From Corynebacterium sp. KPL1814 (GTDB lineage: Bacteria > Actinomycetota > Actinomycetes > Mycobacteriales > Mycobacteriaceae), in NCBI RefSeq assembly GCF_000478175.1, contig NZ_KI515774.1, positions 602,324 through 666,323 on the forward strand: DNA of 64,000 nt, read 5' to 3'. The position numbers and the translations under genes are program-made. A model generated the notes under the pieces. That model was given only the letters and a program-made list of their open reading frames with translations. It was not told the DNA's origin and did not search any database. The first letter of the stretch is position 1. Each line of letters opens with the position of its first letter. Of the stretch, positions 9,093 through 18,780 are shown piece after piece.

Positions 9093-10475
9093 TTAGCTGC
9101 GGGGTGTCTGCGTAGTGGCATCGGTGCTCGCTTCAGACTCGGTAGGGGCGTCGGAGCCAGGCACGTTAATTCGCCCCGTATTCGGCGAGGACGCGTTCTC
9201 TGCGCCGGCTTCCGCGCTCGTTTCCGAGCCGCCTGCTGCCACGATGGCCTTTTCTATGCGGCGTGACAGGCTTACCTCAAGGATGAACCATATAAGTGCA
9301 AAGAGCACCGCTACGAGGATGAGCATATTGCGGGCGACGAGTACGTAGACCGGAGTCAGGTTTTCGCCCACGTACTTCCACACGAAGTCATAGTGGAACG
9401 GGTAGACGTAGGTGCCAAGCGCGGCGGCTGCAACTGCACATACAGCGAGGAGGCCCTGACAGATCTTGATGGGTATAAACCCGGCGGGGAGCTTTTGGCG
9501 TACTACCACAGCGAATAGCGGTCCGAGCCAAATGATGTACTGGGGAGAAAATACTTTATTGGTTGCTATGAGGAGCAGCACCATAAGGGTGAAGAAGGCG
9601 ACGGTGGTTCGCGCGGTCCACCCTCCGGCGAAGAAACGGTACAGCGCCCAGCTCAAGGCGAATACCAGCATCCCGGCCGTCGCGATGGAGCTCCACATGA
9701 TGGCGGTATCGACGCCCGGACCTGAAATTTCAAAGCTCTTGGACGGGGCATATCCCAAATGCCACTTACCTGGGTTCAGGTGTGCCTGTAACAGCAGGTT
9801 TGTCGCCGGAATGGATTCAAGTTGGAGTCCGCGTACCCCCTGATAGTTCAGTGGGGAAAGCAGACGGTCCATGCCGGAGGTGACAACTGTCAATGCTGAA
9901 AGGGCGGCAACCGAGCCGAAAAAGGACGCCAAGCGCAGCCAGGAATTGGTGCTATTAAAGCGCCCGACCAGTCCAGCTGCGAGGACGCCTGGCCAGAGCT
10001 TCATGGTGGTGGCGAAGCCTAATAGGGCGGCGCCGGTCTTGGGATGAGAAATAAGGAGCGCTGCGGCCCCAGCGACGACGACGGCAGGAAAAATATCGAG
10101 GCGCCACACAAAGACGTGGCCTGCAGCCGTGCCAAAAAAGACCCAGAACCAACCGGCGAGAAAAACGCGCTTATTGCGTTCGTGGTGGCGCAGCAGGAGG
10201 GCGAGGAAGGTGGCATCGACAAGCAGCGTCATGATGGTAAAGCCAATGTAGAACACGCCGCGGTCTCCACCGGTGAACCAACTTAAGATGATGGTGGGCC
10301 ACGTGCCCGCGTGGGGGTATTCGGTCATCTGCGTGGGATCAGTGCCAAAAAGGCCGGCGAAATAATAGGCAACATCGCCGCGTGCGCTGTGGTCGAGCTT
10401 CAAAAAATAGACCAAAACCAAGCGGGCGAGAACCCAGCCCACCCATACCGCAGGAACTGTCGCGAATCTTTTCAC
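9093..10475 (-). CDS. Polytopic GT-C (GT87/DUF2029) mannosyltransferase, PimE-like
   Basis: About 460 residues with roughly ten to twelve transmembrane helices. An early loop DHSARGDVAYY may carry the catalytic acid expected of GT-C enzymes that use polyprenyl-phosphate mannose outside the membrane. A Glu/Ala/Ser-rich cytoplasmic tail closes the protein. Context beside pimA suggests a role in PIM or lipoglycan mannosylation. The start is uncertain: GTG 10475 fits where the membrane domain begins, while an ATG at 10652 would add 59 polar residues and overlap the divergent thioesterase gene. Confidence 0.78.
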   Translation of the reverse strand: MKRFATVPAVWVGWVLARLVLVYFLKLDHSARGDVAYYFAGLFGTDPTQMTEYPHAGTWPTIILSWFTGGDRGVFYIGFTIMTLLVDATFLALLLRHHERNKRVFLAGWFWVFFGTAAGHVFVWRLDIFPAVVVAGAAALLISHPKTGAALLGFATTMKLWPGVLAAGLVGRFNSTNSWLRLASFFGSVAALSALTVVTSGMDRLLSPLNYQGVRGLQLESIPATNLLLQAHLNPGKWHLGYAPSKSFEISGPGVDTAIMWSSIATAGMLVFALSWALYRFFAGGWTARTTVAFFTLMVLLLIATNKVFSPQYIIWLGPLFAVVVRQKLPAGFIPIKICQGLLAVCAVAAAALGTYVYPFHYDFVWKYVGENLTPVYVLVARNMLILVAVLFALIWFILEVSLSRRIEKAIVAAGGSETSAEAGAENASSPNTGRINVPGSDAPTESEASTDATTQTPRS

Positions 10476-10624
10476 CCAAAAGATTCTAGGGAAAAATTTG
10501 GTCGTTGAGTAGTTCGAATCAGGTTTCTCGTCACCGGGGTTGGGCTGCCCCGGGGAGTAGGGTGGCAAGGCAGACGAAGACTTACGTGATGTAGCGCATA
10601 GTAGGCGCACAAGAAAGGATGACT

Positions 10625-11497
10625 GTGGGCACCATTTCTGAGGTTTTGGCATTAGAAGGCACCCAAGATACGGATGTCTTTTCTGGCCCAGCGATCCCCT
10701 CGCAGATTGAGCGCACCTTCGGCGGGCAAGTTGCCGCGCAGGCGCTTACCGCGGCGCAAAAGACGGTGGAGGGGAAGCAGGTGCATTCCCTCCACGGTTA
10801 TTTCGTTGGCCCAGGTGATACGAAAAAGCCGCTGGAGCTGCAGGTAGAAAGGCTGCGCGATGGTCGTTCCTTTGCTAGCCGGCAGGTTCGGGTCATCCAG
10901 GATGGCCGCCTCGTCTTTATTATGCTGGCTAGTTTCCACCGCGAAGGTGATGCAGGACCCGAGCATCAGGACGTGGCACCGCAGGTATTAAGCCCCGATG
11001 AAGCCGCTCGCCGTGGCGGTGGGGCGCCGTATTCCACCCGGATTATTTTGAAGGAGTGGACCGATTGGGATATCCGTTTAGTGCCCGATGAGGGCCGCGA
11101 TGATGCCGCCGCGGAGGTGACAGGTGCCGGATATCGCCATATTTGGTTCCGCAATACGGGCGAGCTTGGGAGTGACCCCGCTTTCCACCGCGCTGCCCTG
11201 ACGTATATGTCTGATATGACCCTTATTCGGGCGGCGCTCATTCCGCACCAAGGGGATAAGGTGCAATTGGCAAGCCTTGACCATGCGGTGTGGTTTCTTC
11301 GCCCATTTCGCGTGGATGAGTGGTTGCTCTATGAGCAGGTATCGCCCACAGCGGCGCAAGGAACGGCCATCGCGCGCGGTAAATTATTCAATGAGCAGGG
11401 TGAACTCGTTGCATTGATCAATCAAGAAGGCTTGACTCGGTTCCTTGATGAAAACTTAGGAAGCGGTTCTGCGCACGGCAATTGGCATAACGTCTAG
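10625..11497 (+). CDS. tesB: Acyl-CoA thioesterase II
   Basis: 290 residues with two hot-dog domains. [10 protein letters not shown] marks the first. The catalytic Asp (TYMSDMTLI) and the final Gln (NQEGLTR) are both in place in the second domain. It hydrolyses acyl-CoA to free fatty acid and CoA in the cytoplasm. AGAAAGG lies directly against an ATG at 10619 but 6 bases before GTG 10625, so GTG is preferred; the two differ by two residues. The position before yebC matches mycobacterial tesB2. Confidence 0.9.
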   Translation: MGTISEVLALEGTQDTDVFSGPAIPSQIERTFGGQVAAQALTAAQKTVEGKQVHSLHGYFVGPGDTKKPLELQVERLRDGRSFASRQVRVIQDGRLVFIMLASFHREGDAGPEHQDVAPQVLSPDEAARRGGGAPYSTRIILKEWTDWDIRLVPDEGRDDAAAEVTGAGYRHIWFRNTGELGSDPAFHRAALTYMSDMTLIRAALIPHQGDKVQLASLDHAVWFLRPFRVDEWLLYEQVSPTAAQGTAIARGKLFNEQGELVALINQEGLTRFLDENLGSGSAHGNWHNV

Positions 11498-11589
11498 CGA
11501 CGCGTCCGTATCATGGGGGCGCTTTTCCCAGTTCGTGCAGGGCACGTATAATTGTCAACAGATTTAGAACCCAATTAGAAAGGGACTTA

Positions 11590-12345
11590 ATGTCAGGCCA
11601 CTCAAAATGGGCAACTACCAAGCACAAGAAGGCTGCCAATGACGCTAAGCGCGGCAAGGAATTTGCCAAGCTCATTAAGAACATTGAAGTGGCGGCGCGA
11701 ACCGGCGGTGGTGATCCTGCGGCCAACCCAACGCTCGATGACATGATTAAGAAGGCCAAAAAGGCCTCCGTCCCCAATGACAACATCGAACGCGCCCGCA
11801 AGCGCGGCTCTGGTGAAGAAGCCGGTGGTGCCGACTGGGAGACCATCATGTACGAGGGTTATGGCCCCAACGGTGTCGCAATGCTGATTGAATGCTTGAC
11901 CGATAACCGCAACCGCGCGGCTACCGATGTCCGCACCGCGATGAGCAAGAATGGCGGTAACCTGGGCGAATCCGGCTCGGTTGCTTATATGTTCTCCCGC
12001 ACCGGTTATGTCTTGGTGGAAAAGGGTGAGCTGAGTGAGGATGATGTCTTGATGGCAGTCCTCGATGCTGGCGCTGAAGAGGTTAAAGACCAGGGCGAGA
12101 AATTTGAGATCATCTGCGCCCCCACGGATGTGCAGGCCGTCAAGGAGGCCCTCAAGGAAGCAGACATCGAGGTTGATGACTCCGATAACGATTTCCGTGC
12201 CTCCGTCGAGGTTCCTCTCGAGGCCAATGACGCCAAGAAGATCTTCCGCCTCATCGATGTTTTGGAAGAATCCGACGACGTCCAGAACGTATATACCAAT
12301 ATGGACCTCTCCGATGAGGTGCTAGCAGAACTCAACGCAGAGTAA
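11590..12345 (+). CDS. yebC: YebC/PmpR-family DNA-binding or translation-associated protein
   Basis: 251 residues starting [16 protein letters not shown], the family's nearly invariant N-terminus, followed by the GGGDPAANP segment and the acidic C-terminal domains. Family members have been described as transcriptional regulators and, for some, as ribosome-associated factors; sequence alone does not separate them. It lies just upstream of ruvCAB, the usual bacterial neighbourhood. Confidence 0.95.
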   Translation: MSGHSKWATTKHKKAANDAKRGKEFAKLIKNIEVAARTGGGDPAANPTLDDMIKKAKKASVPNDNIERARKRGSGEEAGGADWETIMYEGYGPNGVAMLIECLTDNRNRAATDVRTAMSKNGGNLGESGSVAYMFSRTGYVLVEKGELSEDDVLMAVLDAGAEEVKDQGEKFEIICAPTDVQAVKEALKEADIEVDDSDNDFRASVEVPLEANDAKKIFRLIDVLEESDDVQNVYTNMDLSDEVLAELNAE

Positions 12346-12461
12346 GAATACTGCACATATTGGAGGCACTAGCTCGGTGGCGGCTCTTCGCGCATGCGGA
12401 GATTCCGGTGCCGAGCGTTGTTGTGTTTTTATTGGGACAGCCTAAAAGTTGCGCCGTGTTG

Positions 12462-12477
12462 TAGAACATGTGTGTGT
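12462..12477 (+). promoter_or_regulatory. Possible LexA (SOS) box overlapping the ruvC promoter
   Basis: TAGAACATGTGTGTGT resembles the corynebacterial SOS box TCGAAC-N4-GTTCGA: the left half fits 6 of 7 positions, the right half only about 4. A -10-like CATAAT follows at about 12483, roughly 50 bases before the ruvC start. The assignment is tentative. Confidence 0.4.
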
Positions 12478-12538
12478 AAGACATAATGGGGAATTAAGAC
12501 TAGGAACGACGAGGCCGCGGAACAGGGAGTGGGCGGGT

Positions 12539-13111
12539 GTGAATATCGAAGGCATGCGCGTGATGGGCATCGACCCTGGGCTAACTCGCTGTGGCCTGTC
12601 CGTAGTTCAAGCTGGCCGCGGGCGCGCAATTCTTCCTGTCTCCGTTGGCGTGGTGCGGACCCCGAGTGATAAAGATTTGACCGAGCGGCTCCTGCGGCTG
12701 TCCGTTGCGGCCAAGGAATGGATGGACGATTATTCGCCCGACGTGGTTGCTATAGAGCGCGTCTTCGAACGCGGCCAGGTCTCGACCGTCATGCAGACTG
12801 CGCACGTCGTAGGAGTCCTCGTGCTCGCGGCTGCCGAGCGGGATATTCCGGTGTATATGTACACACCGTCCGAAGTAAAAAAGGCCATTTCTGGCAATGG
12901 GCGCGCAGATAAGAAACAAATGACGACGATGATTACTCGTATCTTGGGGCTTACGGAGCCGCCCAAGCCGGCGGACGCAGCGGACGCATTGGCGCTGGCT
13001 GTCTGCCATTGCTGGCGGGCGCCAGCGATCGTCAGGATGGATAGTACTGGTTTAGGGCTTGGCGCAAAGACCAGTGGTGTCCGCGGGCGGGGGAAGGGTG
13101 TTCAGCCTTAG
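12539..13111 (+). CDS. ruvC: Holliday junction resolvase RuvC
   Basis: 190 residues. Catalytic acids are visible: Asp in [11 protein letters not shown], Glu in AIERVF and the Asp pair in PADAADALA. It cleaves Holliday junctions delivered by RuvAB. GTG 12539 with AGGGAG upstream is preferred; an in-frame ATG 15 bases later is possible, and the longer frame from 12449 crosses the promoter. A basic C-terminal tail of about 20 residues follows the core. Gene order ruvC-ruvA-ruvB is canonical. Confidence 0.93.
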   Translation: MNIEGMRVMGIDPGLTRCGLSVVQAGRGRAILPVSVGVVRTPSDKDLTERLLRLSVAAKEWMDDYSPDVVAIERVFERGQVSTVMQTAHVVGVLVLAAAERDIPVYMYTPSEVKKAISGNGRADKKQMTTMITRILGLTEPPKPADAADALALAVCHCWRAPAIVRMDSTGLGLGAKTSGVRGRGKGVQP

Positions 13112-13191
13112 CTCGCCACACCCCACAGGTTAAGTTTGTTCATTATTAGGTCATGTTGAAAGCGCACACAGGTAGGAAGGTACGGTAGAAA

Positions 13192-13800
13192 ATGATTGCG
13201 GCATTGCGGGGAGAAGTCCTCCACATTGGTTTAGACCACGGCGTTATTGAATGCGGCGGGGTGGGCTATAAGTTCTTGGCTACCGCAAAGACGTTGGGAA
13301 CCCTGCGCCGCGGAGAAACTGCCTTTGTGCTTACTACCTTGGTGGTCAAGGAAGATGCGTTAACCCTATACGGCTTTACCAGCGATGACGACCGCGAGAT
13401 GTTTCAGGTGCTGCAATCCGTGTCCGGCTTGGGGCCCAAACTCGCCCTAGCTGCGTTGTCCGTCATGGGCGCAGAAGAGCTTGCCGCAGCCATTGGCGGG
13501 GAGGATGTGAAGGCGCTGCAGTCTATTCCGGGCGTCGGCAAGCGGATGGCCCAACGCCTTACCCTGGAGCTAAAAGATAAGGTAAAGCGCTTTGCTGGAG
13601 CTCCAACGGCTGATGCGGCGCCGGCGGCAGCAAGCGGCGGTGACCCAGTTGTCGATAGTGTCACCGAAGCCCTCCTGGGCCTAGGATTTACTGAGAAGGC
13701 GGCCCGCCCCGTGGTGGAGGCGGCATATGCCGAAGCCCCTGCGGCGGATACGTCAACCTTGCTGCGCGCGGCCCTAGCCCAGTTGGGTAAGCAGGGCTAA
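13192..13800 (+). CDS. ruvA: Holliday junction branch-migration protein RuvA
   Basis: 202 residues: N-terminal OB-fold (1-62), two helix-hairpin-helix motifs (VSGLGPKLALAAL and IPGVGKRMAQRLTLEL, about residues 75-130), an Ala-rich linker and the C-terminal domain III that contacts RuvB. It tetramerises on Holliday junctions. It is separated from ruvB by only 36 bases. Confidence 0.96.
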   Translation: MIAALRGEVLHIGLDHGVIECGGVGYKFLATAKTLGTLRRGETAFVLTTLVVKEDALTLYGFTSDDDREMFQVLQSVSGLGPKLALAALSVMGAEELAAAIGGEDVKALQSIPGVGKRMAQRLTLELKDKVKRFAGAPTADAAPAAASGGDPVVDSVTEALLGLGFTEKAARPVVEAAYAEAPAADTSTLLRAALAQLGKQG

Positions 13801-13836
13801 AAGAACACGACGTCAAGAAGACACGAAGGCTACAGC

Positions 13837-14916
13837 ATGTCCGATATTGAGCGCACCGAGTTCAACCTCCCGGAGGGAATGAATGAGGCGCACGATTCAC
13901 AGCACAATAGTGATGTGGAAGCCACCGCTCACGCCGAAGAACACGATATCGAGCGCTCCCTGCGCCCGAAATCCCTAACGGAATTTATTGGGCAGCCAAA
14001 GGTCAGGGAGCAGCTTTCCCTCGTGCTTACGGGCGCTAAGAACCGCGGGGTCACCCCGGACCATGTCCTGTTATCGGGGCCGCCCGGCCTGGGTAAGACT
14101 ACGATGGCCATGATCATTTCGCAGGAACTTGGGACGTCGCTGCGCATGACCTCGGGCCCAGCGCTGGAACGAGCGGGAGACCTCGCGGCGATGCTTTCGA
14201 ACCTCATGGAAGGCGACGTGCTTTTCATCGATGAGATCCACCGCATCGCCCGGCCCGCCGAAGAGATGCTCTATATGGCCATGGAAGATTTCCGCATCGA
14301 TGTGATTGTGGGAAAAGGGCCGGGTGCTACCTCGATCCCGTTGGAGATCCCGCCGTTTACCTTGGTCGGGGCTACAACGCGAGCAGGAATGTTGACGGGA
14401 CCGCTGCGGGATCGCTTCGGCTTTACCGCCCAAATGGAGTACTACAGCACCGAGGATCTCACCCATGTGATCAAGCGTGCGGCACATATCTTGGACGTCG
14501 CCATCGACGATGATGCCGCCGTTGAGATCGGCTCGCGTTCGCGCGGCACTCCGCGCATTGCCAACCGCCTGCTTCGCCGCGTGCGCGACTATGCGGAGGT
14601 CAATGGAACCGGGCGCATCGATCTTTCCGCCGCGCAGGGGGCGTTGGAGGTATTCGATGTTGATGAAATGGGGCTGGACCGGCTGGACCGCGCCGTCCTC
14701 AGTGCCCTGATCAATGGCCACGGCGGCGGGCCGGTGGGTGTTAATACCTTGGCCATCGCCGTTGGCGAGGAACCCTCCACCGTGGAGGAGGTGTGTGAGC
14801 CATACTTGGTTCGCGCCGGCATGATTTCGCGCACTGGGCGGGGCAGGGTAGCCACCGCAGCCGCATGGCAGCACCTGGGCCTGACGCCTCCGGATGGGGC
14901 AATTGGGCTGTTTTAA
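13837..14916 (+). CDS. ruvB: Holliday junction branch-migration ATPase RuvB
   Basis: 359 residues. Walker [10 protein letters not shown], Walker B LFIDEIHR, sensor GATTRAG and the C-terminal winged-helix ([13 protein letters not shown]) are all present. It starts with an acidic extension of about 40 residues before the conserved [13 protein letters not shown]. It is the motor of RuvAB branch migration. Last gene of the ruv set. Confidence 0.97.
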   Translation: MSDIERTEFNLPEGMNEAHDSQHNSDVEATAHAEEHDIERSLRPKSLTEFIGQPKVREQLSLVLTGAKNRGVTPDHVLLSGPPGLGKTTMAMIISQELGTSLRMTSGPALERAGDLAAMLSNLMEGDVLFIDEIHRIARPAEEMLYMAMEDFRIDVIVGKGPGATSIPLEIPPFTLVGATTRAGMLTGPLRDRFGFTAQMEYYSTEDLTHVIKRAAHILDVAIDDDAAVEIGSRSRGTPRIANRLLRRVRDYAEVNGTGRIDLSAAQGALEVFDVDEMGLDRLDRAVLSALINGHGGGPVGVNTLAIAVGEEPSTVEEVCEPYLVRAGMISRTGRGRVATAAAWQHLGLTPPDGAIGLF

Positions 14917-15005
14917 GGGCCCATGTGCACCTCGCTGGTGGGGTCCATGGGATGGAACTAGCCGATGGTTTTTGTGAACCAAACAGTCTGGCATACTGGA
15001 AAGTT

Positions 15006-15380
15006 ATGGAAATCATCTTTCTCATAATCATTGTCATTTTGTTCATCATTCCTTCCTTTATGGCGATGCGTAAGCAACGCCAGCGCCAAAACGACATGCA
15101 ATCGCTGCAAAATTCCCTGCAGAATGGGGACCGCATCGTGACCGCCGGCGGTGTCCACGGTGTGGTGCGCGGAACCACCGATACCAGTGTGGACCTCGAG
15201 GTTTCCCCGGGAGTTACCCTTACCTTTGACAAGATGGCGGTTGTTCGCACCGAAAGCGAAGCCCAGAAACTTAACCGCGGTAGTGCAGACAAAGCTGGAG
15301 AGCCGCAGCGAGACAACGGCGAGAACAATAATGATGAGGGACTCAATGGTGGGGAAGGCGAGCAGTCCTCCGACCGCTAA
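15006..15380 (+). CDS. yajC: Preprotein translocase subunit YajC
   Basis: 124 residues: one N-terminal transmembrane helix (about 2-19), then the YajC domain with QNSLQNGDRIVTAGG and VVRG, and a long acidic Asn/Gly/Glu-rich tail. ATG 15006 is chosen because it places the helix at the N-terminus; the upstream frame is read-through from ruvB. It works with SecD and SecF, whose genes follow after a 254-base gap that carries no gene and only a possible -10 (TATTTAAT near 15590). Confidence 0.9.
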   Translation: MEIIFLIIIVILFIIPSFMAMRKQRQRQNDMQSLQNSLQNGDRIVTAGGVHGVVRGTTDTSVDLEVSPGVTLTFDKMAVVRTESEAQKLNRGSADKAGEPQRDNGENNNDEGLNGGEGEQSSDR

Positions 15381-15634
15381 TTCCTCGTTATCGCCCGTGC
15401 TCTCAACGAAGGCAGGCGCGGGCGTACCTTGTGCACACGGCTAGTGTTCTATGAGCCTGCAATTGGCTTAAGAGAAACGTAGAACCTGACACATTTTCGC
15501 TGAATCGCGGACCCCGTTAAGGAAAATGTTATTCCATGACGTACGATTGTGCGTTGTTAACGTGCCCGCGCCGAATCGGGCGGGCCGTATTTAATGTCTA
15601 ATCACCCTGGTTTGCAGTGCACAGGAGAATATCG

Positions 15635-17542
15635 TTGTCCGCATCATCTCGAGGCGCTATGAAAAATAGCAACCGCCAATGGCCTAAACGCGCCCTCGCG
15701 CTTTTTGGGCTTATCGTGGTCGTTATCTATGCGCTGGTCTTTTTCACCGGAAACCGCCAAGCCACCCCAAAGCTAGGCATCGACCTGCAGGGTGGCACCC
15801 GCGTAACCTTGGCACCACAAGGTGAAGACCCCACCCAGGACCAGCTACGGCAGGCGCGCAATATTTTGGAACAGCGCGTGAACGGCATGGGCGTTTCTGG
15901 TTCCGAGGTCGTCATCAACGGAAATACCCTCGTCATCACAGTACCGGGCGAAGATGCCTCGCAGGCCCAGGCAGTGGGGCAGACCTCTCAGTTGTACTTC
16001 CGCCCAGTGGCGCAACCCTCCGCGCCGGACTTGGACAAGCTCGACAAAGAGCTGGAGGATATGGCCAACCGCTGGGTCAAATACGGCGTCCTAGATAAGG
16101 ACGAGGCCAACAAGAAGTTGGAAGACGTCACCAATGCCGTTGCCCAGCAAGAAGCGCAGGCTGAGGGCAAGGAAGCGAAGGACGTCAAGGCACCAAAGGT
16201 TTCCGCTAAGCCTTTGGATGAGCCGTCCAACTCCATTGAGCAGACCGAGCGTCGCGATGAAATAACCGAAATGTTGTTAAAGGACCGCCAGTCGGACGAC
16301 CCAACGACGCAAGCAGCGGCCTCTTCGCTCCTAACCTGCCAAGGCTCCGCTGACCCACTGGCTGGTGCGGACGATCCGTCCAAGCCTTTTGTTACCTGTG
16401 ACTACGACAACGGCACTCCCTATGTCTTGGAGCCAGCCCCGTTGCTCAACGGCGTTGAGGATGAAGACGGTACCCGTTTGACGGGTAATGAGATTGATAC
16501 CAATTCCCCGATCAACGGTGGCCTCAACCCGCAGTCTGGTCAGATGGAGATCAGCTTCTCCTTCAAGACTGGCGATGGCCCGAACGGTTCCCAGACTTGG
16601 GCTGACCTCACGCGGGACCACCTGAACGACCAGATTGCCATCACCCTTGACTCGGCTGTTATTTCTGCGCCGGTTATCCAGGGTGCTACCCCGTACGGTT
16701 CCGCTACCTCCATTAACGGTGATTTTAGCCAAGAAGAAGCCAATAACCTGGCCAATAACCTGCGCTACGGTGCCTTGCCGCTGTCCTTTGCCGGCGAAAA
16801 CGGCGAGCCCGGTGGCACGGTGGAGTCCATTCCTCCGACACTGGGTAAGGCTGCGCTAGAAGCTGGCCTGTGGGCTGGCTTGGCAGGCTTGATTTTGGTC
16901 ATCCTTTACTCGCTGTACTACTTCCGAGCGCTCAGTGGTGTGTCCGTCATCTTCTTGCTTGGCTCCGGCCTGCTAACCTACGGCGCCATTGTGTTGCTGG
17001 GGCGTTGGATTGGTTACTCACTCGACCTTTCCGGTATCGCAGGTTTGGTCATTGGTGTCGGTGCGACCGCGGACTCGTTCGTGGTCTACTACGAGCGCAT
17101 TAAGGACGAGCTCTTAGAAGGTAGAACCTTTAGGTCCGCTACGCGGAAGGCCTGGGAGCGCTCGCGCAGTACCATCGTGACCGGTAACGCGGTGACGTTG
17201 ATTGGTTCTGTCATCGTCTACTTCCTCGCCATCGGTGAGGTGAAGGGCTTCGCGTTTACCTTGGGTCTGACCACGATCTTCGACTTGGTCGTCTCCTTCT
17301 TGGTTATGGCGCCGGTGATGCAGATCATCGGCCGCCGCCCAGCGGCCGCCAAGCCATCGATGAACGGTTTGGGCGGAATTTATGCGCTAATTGAAGAGCG
17401 GCGAGAACGCGGCTATTACGGAGATTCCCGTTCTGCCGCTTCCGCGCAGCGGGAGCGCTCTACTGAAAATTCGGCATCCGTTGGCGCCGATTCGTCTGAG
17501 AGTTCTTCGCCCTCAGCAGCTGCGGAAGATGAGGAGAAATAA
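15635..17542 (+). CDS. secD: Protein translocase subunit SecD
   Basis: About 635 residues with six transmembrane helices. The first periplasmic region opens with LGIDLQGGTRVTL and contains an actinobacteria-type charged insertion (about residues 120-240). The membrane core carries LVIGVGATADSFVVYYERIKDEL, the proton-path region of SecD. A Ser/Glu tail of about 60 residues ends the protein. TTG 15635, 8 bases after AGGAG, is preferred; an ATG at 15659 is the alternative. SecF follows three bases later. Confidence 0.93.
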   Translation: MSASSRGAMKNSNRQWPKRALALFGLIVVVIYALVFFTGNRQATPKLGIDLQGGTRVTLAPQGEDPTQDQLRQARNILEQRVNGMGVSGSEVVINGNTLVITVPGEDASQAQAVGQTSQLYFRPVAQPSAPDLDKLDKELEDMANRWVKYGVLDKDEANKKLEDVTNAVAQQEAQAEGKEAKDVKAPKVSAKPLDEPSNSIEQTERRDEITEMLLKDRQSDDPTTQAAASSLLTCQGSADPLAGADDPSKPFVTCDYDNGTPYVLEPAPLLNGVEDEDGTRLTGNEIDTNSPINGGLNPQSGQMEISFSFKTGDGPNGSQTWADLTRDHLNDQIAITLDSAVISAPVIQGATPYGSATSINGDFSQEEANNLANNLRYGALPLSFAGENGEPGGTVESIPPTLGKAALEAGLWAGLAGLILVILYSLYYFRALSGVSVIFLLGSGLLTYGAIVLLGRWIGYSLDLSGIAGLVIGVGATADSFVVYYERIKDELLEGRTFRSATRKAWERSRSTIVTGNAVTLIGSVIVYFLAIGEVKGFAFTLGLTTIFDLVVSFLVMAPVMQIIGRRPAAAKPSMNGLGGIYALIEERRERGYYGDSRSAASAQRERSTENSASVGADSSESSSPSAAAEDEEK

Positions 17543-17544
17543 TC

Positions 17545-18717
17545 ATGGCCGTATCGACTAAAAATAAGATTTCGCGTTTAGATCGCCTTTATGAAGACGA
17601 GCGTGGCTATGACTTCATTGGCCACACCAAACGGTGGTACGGGATTACCGCCGCGCTCCTCGTCGGTGCCATCGTCGCCATCTTGATTCGTGGATTTACG
17701 CTCTCCCTCGACTTTGAGGGTGGCACCACCTTGTCCATGCCCGCTGGGGACTTGAAAGAAGATGAGGTAGCTACCGTCTTTGAGGACTCCACTGGCGTTG
17801 AACCGGAGCAAGTGCGCATCGTTGGTGCCGGTGATGCTGAGACGCTTGAAGTCACCTCTGAGCGCTTGAGTCAGGAGGAAGTAGACAGCGCCCGGTCCGC
17901 CATTTATGAGGAATTCCAGCCAAAGGATGAAAACGGGGAGGCCACCCCGGACGCCATTGGTTCTTCCACGGTGTCCGAATCGTGGGGTTCCTCGATTACG
18001 CAGCGCATGATCCTCGCCATGATCGTATTCCTCGTTGCAGCGACAATCTATGTGGCGGTGCGCCTGCAAAAGATTATGGCTTTTGCCGCCATTTTGGCGC
18101 TAATTATTGATGGCATCGTCATCGCCGGTATCTACGCTCTCTTTGGCTTTGAAGTTTCTCCCGCCGTCATTATCGGTTTGCTCACCGTCTTGACCTTCTC
18201 CATCTATGACTCCGTCATCGTCTTCGACAAGGTCAATGAGAACACTGCAGGGCTGGAAGGCCAACGTTCTAAGACCTACGGGGAACTGGCTAACCTGGCG
18301 ATTAACCAGACGGTCATGCGTTCCATTTCCACCTCCGTCATTTCCGCGCTGCCTATTATCGCGTTGTTCGTCATCGCCGTATGGCTTATGGGCATCGGTA
18401 CGCTGCGCGATTTGGCCCTGATCCAGCTCATCGGTGTTATCGAGGGTATTTTCTCCTCGATTTTCTTAGCCACCCCGCTGGTGGTGACGTTTGCTAATTG
18501 GACCAAGCGCGTCAAACAGCACACGCAACGTGTGCTGGATTACCGCGCGGGTAAGTCTGAGGATGGTGAACCAGCGGAGGCGGGTTCTGCAAAGCGCAAG
18601 GTGGTCACGCCTTCCGATGTCGGGGCCAAGACGCACAAGGAAGTGGCAGAAGAACAAACTGATCACGGCAGCAGTGCCTCCGGCCATACCGGTGCTACGT
18701 GGCGCCCGGGGCGCTAA
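17545..18717 (+). CDS. secF: Protein translocase subunit SecF
   Basis: 390 residues with six transmembrane helices. SLDFEGGTTLSMP is the SecF-type N-terminal loop, and LTFSIYDSVIVFDKVNEN carries the conserved Asp region in TM4. The C-terminus is a charged, Lys/Glu-rich cytoplasmic tail. With SecD it uses the proton gradient to pull exported chains outward. Start follows GAGGAGAAATAATC and is coupled to secD. Confidence 0.95.
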   Translation: MAVSTKNKISRLDRLYEDERGYDFIGHTKRWYGITAALLVGAIVAILIRGFTLSLDFEGGTTLSMPAGDLKEDEVATVFEDSTGVEPEQVRIVGAGDAETLEVTSERLSQEEVDSARSAIYEEFQPKDENGEATPDAIGSSTVSESWGSSITQRMILAMIVFLVAATIYVAVRLQKIMAFAAILALIIDGIVIAGIYALFGFEVSPAVIIGLLTVLTFSIYDSVIVFDKVNENTAGLEGQRSKTYGELANLAINQTVMRSISTSVISALPIIALFVIAVWLMGIGTLRDLALIQLIGVIEGIFSSIFLATPLVVTFANWTKRVKQHTQRVLDYRAGKSEDGEPAEAGSAKRKVVTPSDVGAKTHKEVAEEQTDHGSSASGHTGATWRPGR

Positions 18718-18780
18718 ACGACCTTAAACACGGCATAATCAGGCAGAGTAAGGCTTGGTCTTTTTAGGAGAAAAGGGGTT

